Part shown: positions 49,816-63,464 of the stretch, piece by piece
How the letters are laid out: every line of letters starts with the position of its first letter
Position numbering within the stretch: position 1 is the first letter of the stretch
Origin: Sabellastarte sp. h YS-2021
Lineage: Eukaryota > Annelida > Polychaeta > Sabellida > Sabellidae
Length of the DNA stretch: 64,000 nt
Assembly (NCBI GenBank): GCA_964017235.1
Contig: OZ024932.1
Coordinates: forward strand, 82,463,451 to 82,527,450
Direction of reading: 5' to 3'
The notes under the pieces: model-generated
The model's input: the letters and a program-made list of their open reading frames with translations, nothing else
What the model was told of the DNA's origin: nothing
Databases searched by the model: none
Program-made: the position numbers and the translations under genes

Positions 49816-52544
49816 ATGGTCCAAAATAGATGTAAATCAGCCCAAACCAGTACTAAATATTGCTCTGTAACCATGAAACTTGGCCAAAATATCACCTGCC
49901 ACTCACTAAATCTGATTGCACAGGTTTTAGCATTACATCTGGTGTACCAGTGGTGTCATCTGTGTCAAATATGGTCCAGGAAGGCGAAAATACAGCCTCA
50001 GGTGGCTGTATCGGGATGGTCTGATATTTTCTCAGTTAAGGCAGATTTAAGGCTGTAAACCACATTGTGTCCCACAGGAGTCGCCACTTGAATGAATTTT
50101 AGTGGTGTGTTCCTTCAGAAATGCATATCCAGTCCAAAGTACAGGTTCAGGGAGTGTAGGTGGCGAGGATGTCATAACATGCCAGATCAGTCCAAACCAC
50201 CCCTTAAAGTTGATCAAACCTGCTCAAATTTTCACAGAAAACTCAGTTTATATCAGAGAATGAATTTGTATTGGTCTGGTCCACTCGAGGGCCATATTAG
50301 GAATTTTCATTTTCGGGGTGTGGGGGGGCCCCTTGGCCTCCCCTCATGGGGTGAATGTCAAGTATATCACAATATTGCCAGACTGAAGCCCCCATTTAAT
50401 TTCATGCTTGTTTTAAAAATAAAGGGGGATATTTTAGGCACATTTGGAGCATTACATATCTGAATAGAAAATATTTTACCCAAATAATGCTGTTAAAATG
50501 GTCCAAAATAGATGTAAATCAGCCCAAACCAGTACTAAATATTGCTCTGTAACCATGAAACTTGGCCAAAATATCACCTGCCACTCACTAAATCTGATTG
50601 CACAGGTTTTAGCATTACATCTGGTGTACCAGTGGTGTCATCTGTGTCAAATATGGTCCAGGAAGGCGAAAATACAGCCTCAGGTGGCTGTATTGGGATG
50701 GTCTGATATTTTCTCAGTTAAGGCAGATTTAAGGCTGTAAACCACATTGTGTCCCACAGGAGTCGCCACTTGAATGAATTTTAGTGGTGTGTTCCTTCAG
50801 AAATGCATATCCAGTCCAAAGTACAGGTTCAGGGAGTGTAGGTGGCGAGGATGTCATAACATGCCAGATCAGTCCAAACCACCCCTTAAAGTTGATCAAA
50901 CCTGCTCAAATTTTCACAGAAAACTCAGTTTATATCAGAGAATGAATTTGTATTGGTCTGGTCCACTCGAGGGCCATATTAGGAATTTTCATTTTCGGGG
51001 TGTGGGGGGGCCCCTTGGCCTCCCCTCATGGGGTGAATGTCAAGTATATCACAATATTGCCAGACTGAAGCCCCCATTTAATTTCATGCTTGTTTTAAAA
51101 ATAAAGGGGGATATTTTAGGCACATTTGGAGCATTACATGTCTGAACAGAAAATATTTTACCCAAATAATGCTGTTAAAATGGTCCAAAATAGATGTAAA
51201 TCAGCCCAAACCAGTACTAAATATTGCTCTGTAACCATGAAACTTGGCCAAAATATCACCTGCCACTCACTAAATCTGATTGCACAGGTTTTAGCATTAC
51301 ATCTGGTGTACCAGTGGTGTCATCTGTGTCAAATATGGTCCAGGAAGGCGAAAATACAGCCTCAGGTGGCTGTATCGGGATGGTCTGATATTTTCTCAGT
51401 TAAGGCAGATTTAAGGCTGTAAACCACATTGTGTCCCACAGGAGTCGCCACTTGAATGAATTTTAGTGGTGTGTTCCTTCAGAAATGCATATCCAGTCCA
51501 AAGTACAGGTTCAGGGAGTGTAGGTGGCGAGGATGTCATAACATGCCAGATCAGTCCAAACCACCCCTTAAAGTTGATCAAACCTGCTCAAATTTTCACA
51601 GAAAACTCAGTTTATATCAGAGAATGAATTTGTATTGGTCTGGTCCACTCGAGGGCCATATTAGGAATTTTCATTTTCGGGGTGTGGGGGGGCCCCTTGG
51701 CCTCCCCTCATGGGGTGAATGTCAAGTATATCACAATATTGCCAGACTGAAGCCCCCATTTAATTTCATGCTTGTTTTAAAAATAAAGGGGGATATTTTA
51801 GGCACATTTGGAGCATTACATGTCTGAACAGAAAATATTTTACCCAAATAATGCTGTTAAAATGGTCCAAAATAGATGTAAATCAGCCCAAACCAGTACT
51901 AAATATTGCTCTGTAACCATGAAACTTGGCCAAAATATCACCTGCCACTCACTAAATCTGATTGCACAGGTTTTAGCATTACATCTGGTGTACCAGTGGT
52001 GTCATCTGTGTCAAATATGGTCCAGGAAGGCGAAAATACAGCCTCAGGTGGCTGTATCGGGATGGTCTGATATTTTCTCAGTTAAGGCAGATTTAAGGCT
52101 GTAAACCACATTGTGTCCCACAGGAGTCGCCACTTGAATGAATTTTAGTGGTGTGTTCCTTCAGAAATGCATATCCAGTCCAAAGTACAGGTTCAGGGAG
52201 TGTAGGTGGCGAGGATGTCATAACATGCCAGATCAGTCCAAACCACCCCTTAAAGTTGATCAAACCTGCTCAAATTTTCACAGAAAACTCAGTTTATATC
52301 AGAGAATGAATTTGTATTGGTCTGGTCCACTCGAGGGCCATATTAGGAATTTTCATTTTCGGGGTGTGGGGGGGGCCCCTTGGCCTCCCCTCATGGGGTG
52401 AATGTCAAGTATATCACAATATTGCCAGACTGAAGCCCCCATTTAATTTCATGCTTGTTTTAAAAATAAAGGGGGATATTTTAGGCACATTTGGAGCATT
52501 ACATGTCTGAACAGAAAATATTTTACCCAAATAATGCTGTTAAA
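49816..52544 (+). repeat. HOR 4-mer, 2,729 bp, m74-m77 (starts 49816, 50498, 51180, 51862)
   Basis: The order A643+T650, T197, plain, eight-G and the length match the 4-mers at 5461-8189 and 8190-10918, about 40 kb away. It is the same module reappearing on the other side of the inner domains. Confidence 0.88.
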
Positions 52545-55500
52545 ATGGTCCAAAATAGATGTAAATCAGCCCAAACCAGTACTAAATATTGCTCTGTAAC
52601 CATGAAACTTGGCCAAAATATCACCTGCCACTCACTAAATCTGATTGCACAGGTTTTAGCATTACATCTGGTGTACCAGTGGTGTCATCTGTGTCAAATA
52701 TGGTCCAGGAAGGCGAAAATACAGCCTCAGGTGGCTGTATCGGGATGGTCTGATATTTTCTCAGTTAAGGCAGATTTAAGGCTGTAAACCACATTGTGTC
52801 CCACAGGAGTCGCCACTTGAATGAATTTTAGTGGTGTGTTCCTTCAGAAATGCATATCCAGTCCAAAGTACAGGTTCAGGGAGTGTAGGTGGCGAGGATG
52901 TCATAACATGCCAGATCAGTCCAAACCACCCCTTAAAGTTGATCAAACCTGCTCAAATTTTCACAGAAAACTCAGTTTATATCAGAGAATGAATTTGTAT
53001 TGGTCTGGTCCACTCGAGGGCCATATTAGGAATTTTCATTTTCGGGGTGTGGGGGGGCCCCTTGGCCTCCCCTCATGGGGTGAATGTCAAGTATATCACA
53101 ATATTGCCAGACTGAAGCCCCCATTTAATTTCATGCTTGTTTTAAAAATAAAGGGGGATATTTTAGGCACATTTGGAGCATTACATATCTGAACAGAAAA
53201 TATTTTACCCAAATAATGCTGTTAAAATGGTCCAAAATAGATGTAAATCAGCCCAAACCAGTACTAAATATTGCTCTGTAACCATGAAACTTGGCCAAAA
53301 TATCACCTGCCACTCACTAAATCTGATTGCACAGGTTTTAGCATTACATCTGGTGTACCAGTGGTGTCATCTGTGTCAAATATGGTCCAGGAAGGCGAAA
53401 ATACAGCCTCAGGTGGCTGTATCGGGATGGTCTGATATTTTCTCAGTTAAGGCAGATTTAAGGCTGTAAACCACATTGTGTCCCACAGGAGTCGCCACTT
53501 GAATGAATTTTAGTGGTGTGTTCCTTCAGAAATGCATATCCAGTCCAAAGTACAGGTTCAGGGAGTGTAGGTGGCGAGGATGTCATAACATGCCAGATCA
53601 GTCCAAACCACCCCTTAAAGTTGATCAAACCTGCTCAAATTTTCACAGAAAACTCAGTTTATATCAGAGAATGAATTTGTATTGGTCTGGTCCACTCGAG
53701 GGCCATATTAGGAATTTTCATTTTCGGGGTGTGGGGGGGCCCCTTGGCCTCCCCTCATGGGGTGAATGTCAAGTATATCACAATATTGCCAGACTGAAGC
53801 CCCCATTTAATTTCATGCTTGTTTTAAAAATAAAGGGGGATATTTTAGGCACATTTGGAGCATTACATGTCTGAACAGAAAATATTTTACCCAAATAATG
53901 CTGTTAAAATGGTCCAAAATAGATGTAAATCAGCCCAAACCAGTACTAAATATTGCTCTGTAACCATGAAACTTGGCCAAAATATCACCTGCCACTCACT
54001 AAATCTGATTGCACAGGTTTTAGCATTACATCTGGTGTACCAGTGGTGTCATCTGTGTCAAATATGGTCCAGGAAGGCGAAAATACAGCCTCAGGTGGCT
54101 GTATCGGGATGGTCTGATATTTTCTCAGTTAAGGCAGATTTAAGGCTGTAAACCACATTGTGTCCCACAGGAGTCGCCACTTGAATGAATTTTAGTGGTG
54201 TGTTCCTTCAGAAATGCATATCCAGTCCAAAGTACAGGTTCAGGGAGTGTAGGTGGCGAGGATGTCATAACATGCCAGATCAGTCCAAACCACCCCTTAA
54301 AGTTGATCAAACCTGCTCAAATTTTCACAGAAAACTCAGTTTATATCAGAGAATGAATTTGTATTGGTCTGGTCCACTCGAGGGCCATATTAGGAATTTT
54401 CATTTTCGGGGTGTGGGGGGGCCCCTTGGCCTCCCCTCATGGGGTGAATGTCAAGTATATCACAATATTGCCAGACTGAAGCCCCCATTTAATTTCATGC
54501 TTGTTTTAAAAATAAAGGGGGATATTTTAGGCACATTTGGAGCATTACATGTCTGAACAGAAAATATTTTACCCAAATAATGCTGTTAAAATGGTCCAAA
54601 ATAGATGTAAATCAGCCCAAACCAGTACTAAATATTGCTCTGTAACCATGAAACTTGGCCAAAATATCACCTGCCACTCACTAAATCTGATTGCACAGGT
54701 TTTAGCATTACATCTGGTGTACCAGTGGTGTCATCTGTGTCAAATATGGTCCAGGAAGGCGAAAATACAGCCTCAGGTGGCTGTATCGGGATGGTCTGAT
54801 ATTTTCTCAGTTAAGGCAGATTTAAGGCTGTAAACCACATTGTGTCCCACAGGAGTCGCCACTTGAATGAATTTTAGTGGTGTGTTCCTTCAGAAATGCA
54901 TATCCAGTCCAAAGTACAGGTTCAGGGAGTGTAGGTGGCGAGGATGTCATAACATGCCAGATCAGTCCAAACCACCCCTTAAAGTTGATCAAACCTGCTC
55001 AAATTTTCACAGAAAACTCAGTTTATATCAGAGAATGAATTTGTATTGGTCTGGTCCACTCGAGGGCCATATTAGGAATTTTCATTTTCGGGGTGTGGGG
55101 GGGGCCCCTTGGCCTCCCCTCATGGGGTGAATGTCAAGTATATCACAATATTGCCAGACTGAAGCCCCCATTTAATTTCATGCTTGTTTTAAAAATAAAG
55201 GGGGATATTTTAGGCACATTTGGAGCATTACATGTCTGAACAGAAAATATTTTACCCAAATAATGCTGTTAAAATGGTCCAAAATAGATGTAAATCAGCC
55301 CAAACCAGTACTAAATATTGCTCTGTAACCATGAAACTTGGCCAAAATATCACCTGCCACTCACTAAATCTGATTGCACAGGTTTTAGCATTACATCTGG
55401 TGTACCAGTGGTGTCATCTGTGTCAAATATGGTCCAGGAAGGCGAAAATACAGCCTCAGGTGGCTGTATCGGGATGGTCTGATATTTTCTCAGTTAAGGC

Positions 55501-58004
55501 AGATTTAAGGCTGTAAACCACATTGTGTCCCACAGGAGTCGCCACTTGAATGAATTTTAGTGGTGTGTTCCTTCAAAAATGCATATCCAGTCCAAAGTAC
55601 AGGTTCAGGGAGTGTAGGTGGCGAGGATGTCATAACATGCCAGATCAGTCCAAACCACCCCTTAAAGTTGATCAAACCTGCTCAAATTTTCACAGAAAAC
55701 TCAGTTTATATCAGAGAATGAATTTGTATTGGTCTGGTCCACTCGAGGGCCATATTAGGAATTTTCATTTTCGGGGTGTGGGGGGGGCCCCTTGGCCTCC
55801 CCTCATGGGGTGAATGTCAAGTATATCACAATATTGCCAGACTGAAGCCCCCATTTAATTTCATGCTTGTTTTAAAAATAAAGGGGGATATTTTAGGCAC
55901 ATTTGGAGCATTACATGTCTGAACAGAAAATATTTTACCCAAATAATGCTGTTAAAATGGTCCAAAATAGATGTAAATCAGCCCAAACCAGTACTAAATA
56001 TTGCTCTGTAACCATGAAACTTGGCCAAAATATCACCTGCCACTCACTAAATCTGATTGCACAGGTTTTAGCATTACATCTGGTGTACCAGTGGTGTCAT
56101 CTGTGTCAAATATGGTCCAGGAAGGCGAAAATACAGCCTCAGGTGGCTGTATCGGGATGGTCTGATATTTTCTCAGTTAAGGCAGATTTAAGGCTGTAAA
56201 CCACATTGTGTCCCACAGGAGTCGCCACTTGAATGAATTTTAGTGGTGTGTTCCTTCAAAAATGCATATCCAGTCCAAAGTACAGGTTCAGGGAGTGTAG
56301 GTGGCGAGGATGTCATAACATGCCAGATCAGTCCAAACCACCCCTTAAAGTTGATCAAACCTGCTCAAATTTTCACAGAAAACTCAGTTTATATCAGAGA
56401 ATGAATTTGTATTGGTCTGGTCCACTCGAGGGCCATATTAGGAATTTTCATTTTCGGGGTGTGGGGGGGCCCCTTGGCCTCCCCTCATGGGGTGAATGTC
56501 AAGTATATCACAATATTGCCAGACTGAAGCCCCCATTTAATTTCATGCTTGTTTTAAAAATAAAGGGGGATATTTTAGGCACATTTGGAGCATTACATGT
56601 CTGAACAGAAAATATTTTACCCAAATAATGCTGTTAAAATGGTCCAAAATAGATGTAAATCAGCCCAAACCAGTACTAAATATTGCTCTGTAACCATGAA
56701 ACTTGGCCAAAATATCACCTGCCACTCACTAAATCTGATTGCACAGGTTTTAGCATTACATCTGGTGTACCAGTGGTGTCATCTGTGTCAAATATGGTCC
56801 AGGAAGGCGAAAATACAGCCTCAGGTGGCTGTATCGGGATGGTCTGATATTTTCTCAGTTAAGGCAGATTTAAGGCTGTAAACCACATTGTGTCCCACAG
56901 GAGTCGCCACTTGAATGAATTTTAGTGGTGTGTTCCTTCAGAAATGCATATCCAGTCCAAAGTACAGGTTCAGGGAGTGTAGGTGGCGAGGATGTCATAA
57001 CATGCCAGATCAGTCCAAACCACCCCTTAAAGTTGATCAAACCTGCTCAAATTTTCACAGAAAACTCAGTTTATATCAGAGAATGAATTTGTATTGGTCT
57101 GGTCCACTCGAGGGCCATATTAGGAATTTTCATTTTCGGGGTGTGGGGGGGGCCCCTTGGCCTCCCCTCATGGGGTGAATGTCAAGTATATCACAATATT
57201 GCCAGACTGAAGCCCCCATTTAATTTCATGCTTGTTTTAAAAATAAAGGGGGATATTTTAGGCACATTTGGAGCATTACATGTCTGAACAGAAAATATTT
57301 TACCCAAATAATGCTGTTAAAATGGTCCAAAATAGATGTAAATCAGCCCAAACCAGTACTAAATATTGCTCTGTAACCATGAAACTTGGCCAAAATATCA
57401 CCTGCCACTCACTAAATCTGATTGCACAGGTTTTAGCATTACATCTGGTGTACCAGTGGTGTCATCTGTGTCAAATATGGTCCAGGAAGGCGAAAATACA
57501 GCCTCAGGTGGCTGTATCGGGATGGTCTGATATTTTCTCAGTTAAGGCAGATTTAAGGCTGTAAACCACATTGTGTCCCACAGGAGTCGCCACTTGAATG
57601 AATTTTAGTGGTGTGTTCCTTCAGAAATGCATATCCAGTCCAAAGTACAGGTTCAGGGAGTGTAGGTGGCGAGGATGTCATAACATGCCAGATCAGTCCA
57701 AACCACCCCTTAAAGTTGATCAAACCTGCTCAAATTTTCACAGAAAACTCAGTTTATATCAGAGAATGAATTTGTATTGGTCTGGTCCACTCGAGGGCCA
57801 TATTAGGAATTTTCATTTTCGGGGTGTGGGGGGGGCCCCTTGGCCTCCCCTCATGGGGTGAATGTCAAGTATATCACAATATTGCCAGACTGAAGCCCCC
57901 ATTTAATTTCATGCTTGTTTTAAAAATAAAGGGGGATATTTTAGGCACATTTGGAGCATTACATGTCTGAACAGAAAATATTTTACCCAAATAATGCTGT
58001 TAAA
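52545..58004 (+). repeat. HOR octamer copy 1, 5,460 bp, m78-m85
   Basis: Starts: 52545, 53227, 53909, 54591, 55274, 55957, 56639, 57322. Order: A643 copy, plain, plain, eight-G, A303 with eight G (55576), A303 with seven G (56259), eight-G, eight-G. A303 occurs only in this octamer and its tandem partner. Confidence 0.9.
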
Positions 58005-61000
58005 ATGGTCCAAAATAGATGTAAATCAGCCCAAACCAGTACTAAATATTGCTCTGTAACCATGAAACTTGGCCAAAATATCACCTGCCACTCACTAAAT
58101 CTGATTGCACAGGTTTTAGCATTACATCTGGTGTACCAGTGGTGTCATCTGTGTCAAATATGGTCCAGGAAGGCGAAAATACAGCCTCAGGTGGCTGTAT
58201 CGGGATGGTCTGATATTTTCTCAGTTAAGGCAGATTTAAGGCTGTAAACCACATTGTGTCCCACAGGAGTCGCCACTTGAATGAATTTTAGTGGTGTGTT
58301 CCTTCAGAAATGCATATCCAGTCCAAAGTACAGGTTCAGGGAGTGTAGGTGGCGAGGATGTCATAACATGCCAGATCAGTCCAAACCACCCCTTAAAGTT
58401 GATCAAACCTGCTCAAATTTTCACAGAAAACTCAGTTTATATCAGAGAATGAATTTGTATTGGTCTGGTCCACTCGAGGGCCATATTAGGAATTTTCATT
58501 TTCGGGGTGTGGGGGGGCCCCTTGGCCTCCCCTCATGGGGTGAATGTCAAGTATATCACAATATTGCCAGACTGAAGCCCCCATTTAATTTCATGCTTGT
58601 TTTAAAAATAAAGGGGGATATTTTAGGCACATTTGGAGCATTACATATCTGAATAGAAAATATTTTACCCAAATAATGCTGTTAAAATGGTCCAAAATAG
58701 ATGTAAATCAGCCCAAACCAGTACTAAATATTGCTCTGTAACCATGAAACTTGGCCAAAATATCACCTGCCACTCACTAAATCTGATTGCACAGGTTTTA
58801 GCATTACATCTGGTGTACCAGTGGTGTCATCTGTGTCAAATATGGTCCAGGAAGGCGAAAATACAGCCTCAGGTGGCTGTATTGGGATGGTCTGATATTT
58901 TCTCAGTTAAGGCAGATTTAAGGCTGTAAACCACATTGTGTCCCACAGGAGTCGCCACTTGAATGAATTTTAGTGGTGTGTTCCTTCAGAAATGCATATC
59001 CAGTCCAAAGTACAGGTTCAGGGAGTGTAGGTGGCGAGGATGTCATAACATGCCAGATCAGTCCAAACCACCCCTTAAAGTTGATCAAACCTGCTCAAAT
59101 TTTCACAGAAAACTCAGTTTATATCAGAGAATGAATTTGTATTGGTCTGGTCCACTCGAGGGCCATATTAGGAATTTTCATTTTCGGGGTGTGGGGGGGC
59201 CCCTTGGCCTCCCCTCATGGGGTGAATGTCAAGTATATCACAATATTGCCAGACTGAAGCCCCCATTTAATTTCATGCTTGTTTTAAAAATAAAGGGGGA
59301 TATTTTAGGCACATTTGGAGCATTACATGTCTGAACAGAAAATATTTTACCCAAATAATGCTGTTAAAATGGTCCAAAATAGATGTAAATCAGCCCAAAC
59401 CAGTACTAAATATTGCTCTGTAACCATGAAACTTGGCCAAAATATCACCTGCCACTCACTAAATCTGATTGCACAGGTTTTAGCATTACATCTGGTGTAC
59501 CAGTGGTGTCATCTGTGTCAAATATGGTCCAGGAAGGCGAAAATACAGCCTCAGGTGGCTGTATCGGGATGGTCTGATATTTTCTCAGTTAAGGCAGATT
59601 TAAGGCTGTAAACCACATTGTGTCCCACAGGAGTCGCCACTTGAATGAATTTTAGTGGTGTGTTCCTTCAGAAATGCATATCCAGTCCAAAGTACAGGTT
59701 CAGGGAGTGTAGGTGGCGAGGATGTCATAACATGCCAGATCAGTCCAAACCACCCCTTAAAGTTGATCAAACCTGCTCAAATTTTCACAGAAAACTCAGT
59801 TTATATCAGAGAATGAATTTGTATTGGTCTGGTCCACTCGAGGGCCATATTAGGAATTTTCATTTTCGGGGTGTGGGGGGGCCCCTTGGCCTCCCCTCAT
59901 GGGGTGAATGTCAAGTATATCACAATATTGCCAGACTGAAGCCCCCATTTAATTTCATGCTTGTTTTAAAAATAAAGGGGGATATTTTAGGCACATTTGG
60001 AGCATTACATGTCTGAACAGAAAATATTTTACCCAAATAATGCTGTTAAAATGGTCCAAAATAGATGTAAATCAGCCCAAACCAGTACTAAATATTGCTC
60101 TGTAACCATGAAACTTGGCCAAAATATCACCTGCCACTCACTAAATCTGATTGCACAGGTTTTAGCATTACATCTGGTGTACCAGTGGTGTCATCTGTGT
60201 CAAATATGGTCCAGGAAGGCGAAAATACAGCCTCAGGTGGCTGTATCGGGATGGTCTGATATTTTCTCAGTTAAGGCAGATTTAAGGCTGTAAACCACAT
60301 TGTGTCCCACAGGAGTCGCCACTTGAATGAATTTTAGTGGTGTGTTCCTTCAGAAATGCATATCCAGTCCAAAGTACAGGTTCAGGGAGTGTAGGTGGCG
60401 AGGATGTCATAACATGCCAGATCAGTCCAAACCACCCCTTAAAGTTGATCAAACCTGCTCAAATTTTCACAGAAAACTCAGTTTATATCAGAGAATGAAT
60501 TTGTATTGGTCTGGTCCACTCGAGGGCCATATTAGGAATTTTCATTTTCGGGGTGTGGGGGGGGCCCCTTGGCCTCCCCTCATGGGGTGAATGTCAAGTA
60601 TATCACAATATTGCCAGACTGAAGCCCCCATTTAATTTCATGCTTGTTTTAAAAATAAAGGGGGATATTTTAGGCACATTTGGAGCATTACATGTCTGAA
60701 CAGAAAATATTTTACCCAAATAATGCTGTTAAAATGGTCCAAAATAGATGTAAATCAGCCCAAACCAGTACTAAATATTGCTCTGTAACCATGAAACTTG
60801 GCCAAAATATCACCTGCCACTCACTAAATCTGATTGCACAGGTTTTAGCATTACATCTGGTGTACCAGTGGTGTCATCTGTGTCAAATATGGTCCAGGAA
60901 GGCGAAAATACAGCCTCAGGTGGCTGTATCGGGATGGTCTGATATTTTCTCAGTTAAGGCAGATTTAAGGCTGTAAACCACATTGTGTCCCACAGGAGTC

Positions 61001-63464
61001 GCCACTTGAATGAATTTTAGTGGTGTGTTCCTTCAAAAATGCATATCCAGTCCAAAGTACAGGTTCAGGGAGTGTAGGTGGCGAGGATGTCATAACATGC
61101 CAGATCAGTCCAAACCACCCCTTAAAGTTGATCAAACCTGCTCAAATTTTCACAGAAAACTCAGTTTATATCAGAGAATGAATTTGTATTGGTCTGGTCC
61201 ACTCGAGGGCCATATTAGGAATTTTCATTTTCGGGGTGTGGGGGGGGCCCCTTGGCCTCCCCTCATGGGGTGAATGTCAAGTATATCACAATATTGCCAG
61301 ACTGAAGCCCCCATTTAATTTCATGCTTGTTTTAAAAATAAAGGGGGATATTTTAGGCACATTTGGAGCATTACATGTCTGAACAGAAAATATTTTACCC
61401 AAATAATGCTGTTAAAATGGTCCAAAATAGATGTAAATCAGCCCAAACCAGTACTAAATATTGCTCTGTAACCATGAAACTTGGCCAAAATATCACCTGC
61501 CACTCACTAAATCTGATTGCACAGGTTTTAGCATTACATCTGGTGTACCAGTGGTGTCATCTGTGTCAAATATGGTCCAGGAAGGCGAAAATACAGCCTC
61601 AGGTGGCTGTATCGGGATGGTCTGATATTTTCTCAGTTAAGGCAGATTTAAGGCTGTAAACCACATTGTGTCCCACAGGAGTCGCCACTTGAATGAATTT
61701 TAGTGGTGTGTTCCTTCAAAAATGCATATCCAGTCCAAAGTACAGGTTCAGGGAGTGTAGGTGGCGAGGATGTCATAACATGCCAGATCAGTCCAAACCA
61801 CCCCTTAAAGTTGATCAAACCTGCTCAAATTTTCACAGAAAACTCAGTTTATATCAGAGAATGAATTTGTATTGGTCTGGTCCACTCGAGGGCCATATTA
61901 GGAATTTTCATTTTCGGGGTGTGGGGGGGCCCCTTGGCCTCCCCTCATGGGGTGAATGTCAAGTATATCACAATATTGCCAGACTGAAGCCCCCATTTAA
62001 TTTCATGCTTGTTTTAAAAATAAAGGGGGATATTTTAGGCACATTTGGAGCATTACATGTCTGAACAGAAAATATTTTACCCAAATAATGCTGTTAAAAT
62101 GGTCCAAAATAGATGTAAATCAGCCCAAACCAGTACTAAATATTGCTCTGTAACCATGAAACTTGGCCAAAATATCACCTGCCACTCACTAAATCTGATT
62201 GCACAGGTTTTAGCATTACATCTGGTGTACCAGTGGTGTCATCTGTGTCAAATATGGTCCAGGAAGGCGAAAATACAGCCTCAGGTGGCTGTATCGGGAT
62301 GGTCTGATATTTTCTCAGTTAAGGCAGATTTAAGGCTGTAAACCACATTGTGTCCCACAGGAGTCGCCACTTGAATGAATTTTAGTGGTGTGTTCCTTCA
62401 GAAATGCATATCCAGTCCAAAGTACAGGTTCAGGGAGTGTAGGTGGCGAGGATGTCATAACATGCCAGATCAGTCCAAACCACCCCTTAAAGTTGATCAA
62501 ACCTGCTCAAATTTTCACAGAAAACTCAGTTTATATCAGAGAATGAATTTGTATTGGTCTGGTCCACTCGAGGGCCATATTAGGAATTTTCATTTTCGGG
62601 GTGTGGGGGGGGCCCCTTGGCCTCCCCTCATGGGGTGAATGTCAAGTATATCACAATATTGCCAGACTGAAGCCCCCATTTAATTTCATGCTTGTTTTAA
62701 AAATAAAGGGGGATATTTTAGGCACATTTGGAGCATTACATGTCTGAACAGAAAATATTTTACCCAAATAATGCTGTTAAAATGGTCCAAAATAGATGTA
62801 AATCAGCCCAAACCAGTACTAAATATTGCTCTGTAACCATGAAACTTGGCCAAAATATCACCTGCCACTCACTAAATCTGATTGCACAGGTTTTAGCATT
62901 ACATCTGGTGTACCAGTGGTGTCATCTGTGTCAAATATGGTCCAGGAAGGCGAAAATACAGCCTCAGGTGGCTGTATCGGGATGGTCTGATATTTTCTCA
63001 GTTAAGGCAGATTTAAGGCTGTAAACCACATTGTGTCCCACAGGAGTCGCCACTTGAATGAATTTTAGTGGTGTGTTCCTTCAGAAATGCATATCCAGTC
63101 CAAAGTACAGGTTCAGGGAGTGTAGGTGGCGAGGATGTCATAACATGCCAGATCAGTCCAAACCACCCCTTAAAGTTGATCAAACCTGCTCAAATTTTCA
63201 CAGAAAACTCAGTTTATATCAGAGAATGAATTTGTATTGGTCTGGTCCACTCGAGGGCCATATTAGGAATTTTCATTTTCGGGGTGTGGGGGGGGCCCCT
63301 TGGCCTCCCCTCATGGGGTGAATGTCAAGTATATCACAATATTGCCAGACTGAAGCCCCCATTTAATTTCATGCTTGTTTTAAAAATAAAGGGGGATATT
63401 TTAGGCACATTTGGAGCATTACATGTCTGAACAGAAAATATTTTACCCAAATAATGCTGTTAAA
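58005..63464 (+). repeat. HOR octamer copy 2, 5,460 bp, m86-m93
   Basis: Starts: 58005, 58687, 59369, 60051, 60734, 61417, 62099, 62782. The length is the same and all markers match octamer 1, including the A303 pair (61036 and 61719), except two linked sites: T650 in m86 (C650 in m78) and T197 in m87 (C197 in m79). These two sites are 229 bp apart across the unit boundary. Confidence 0.9.
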
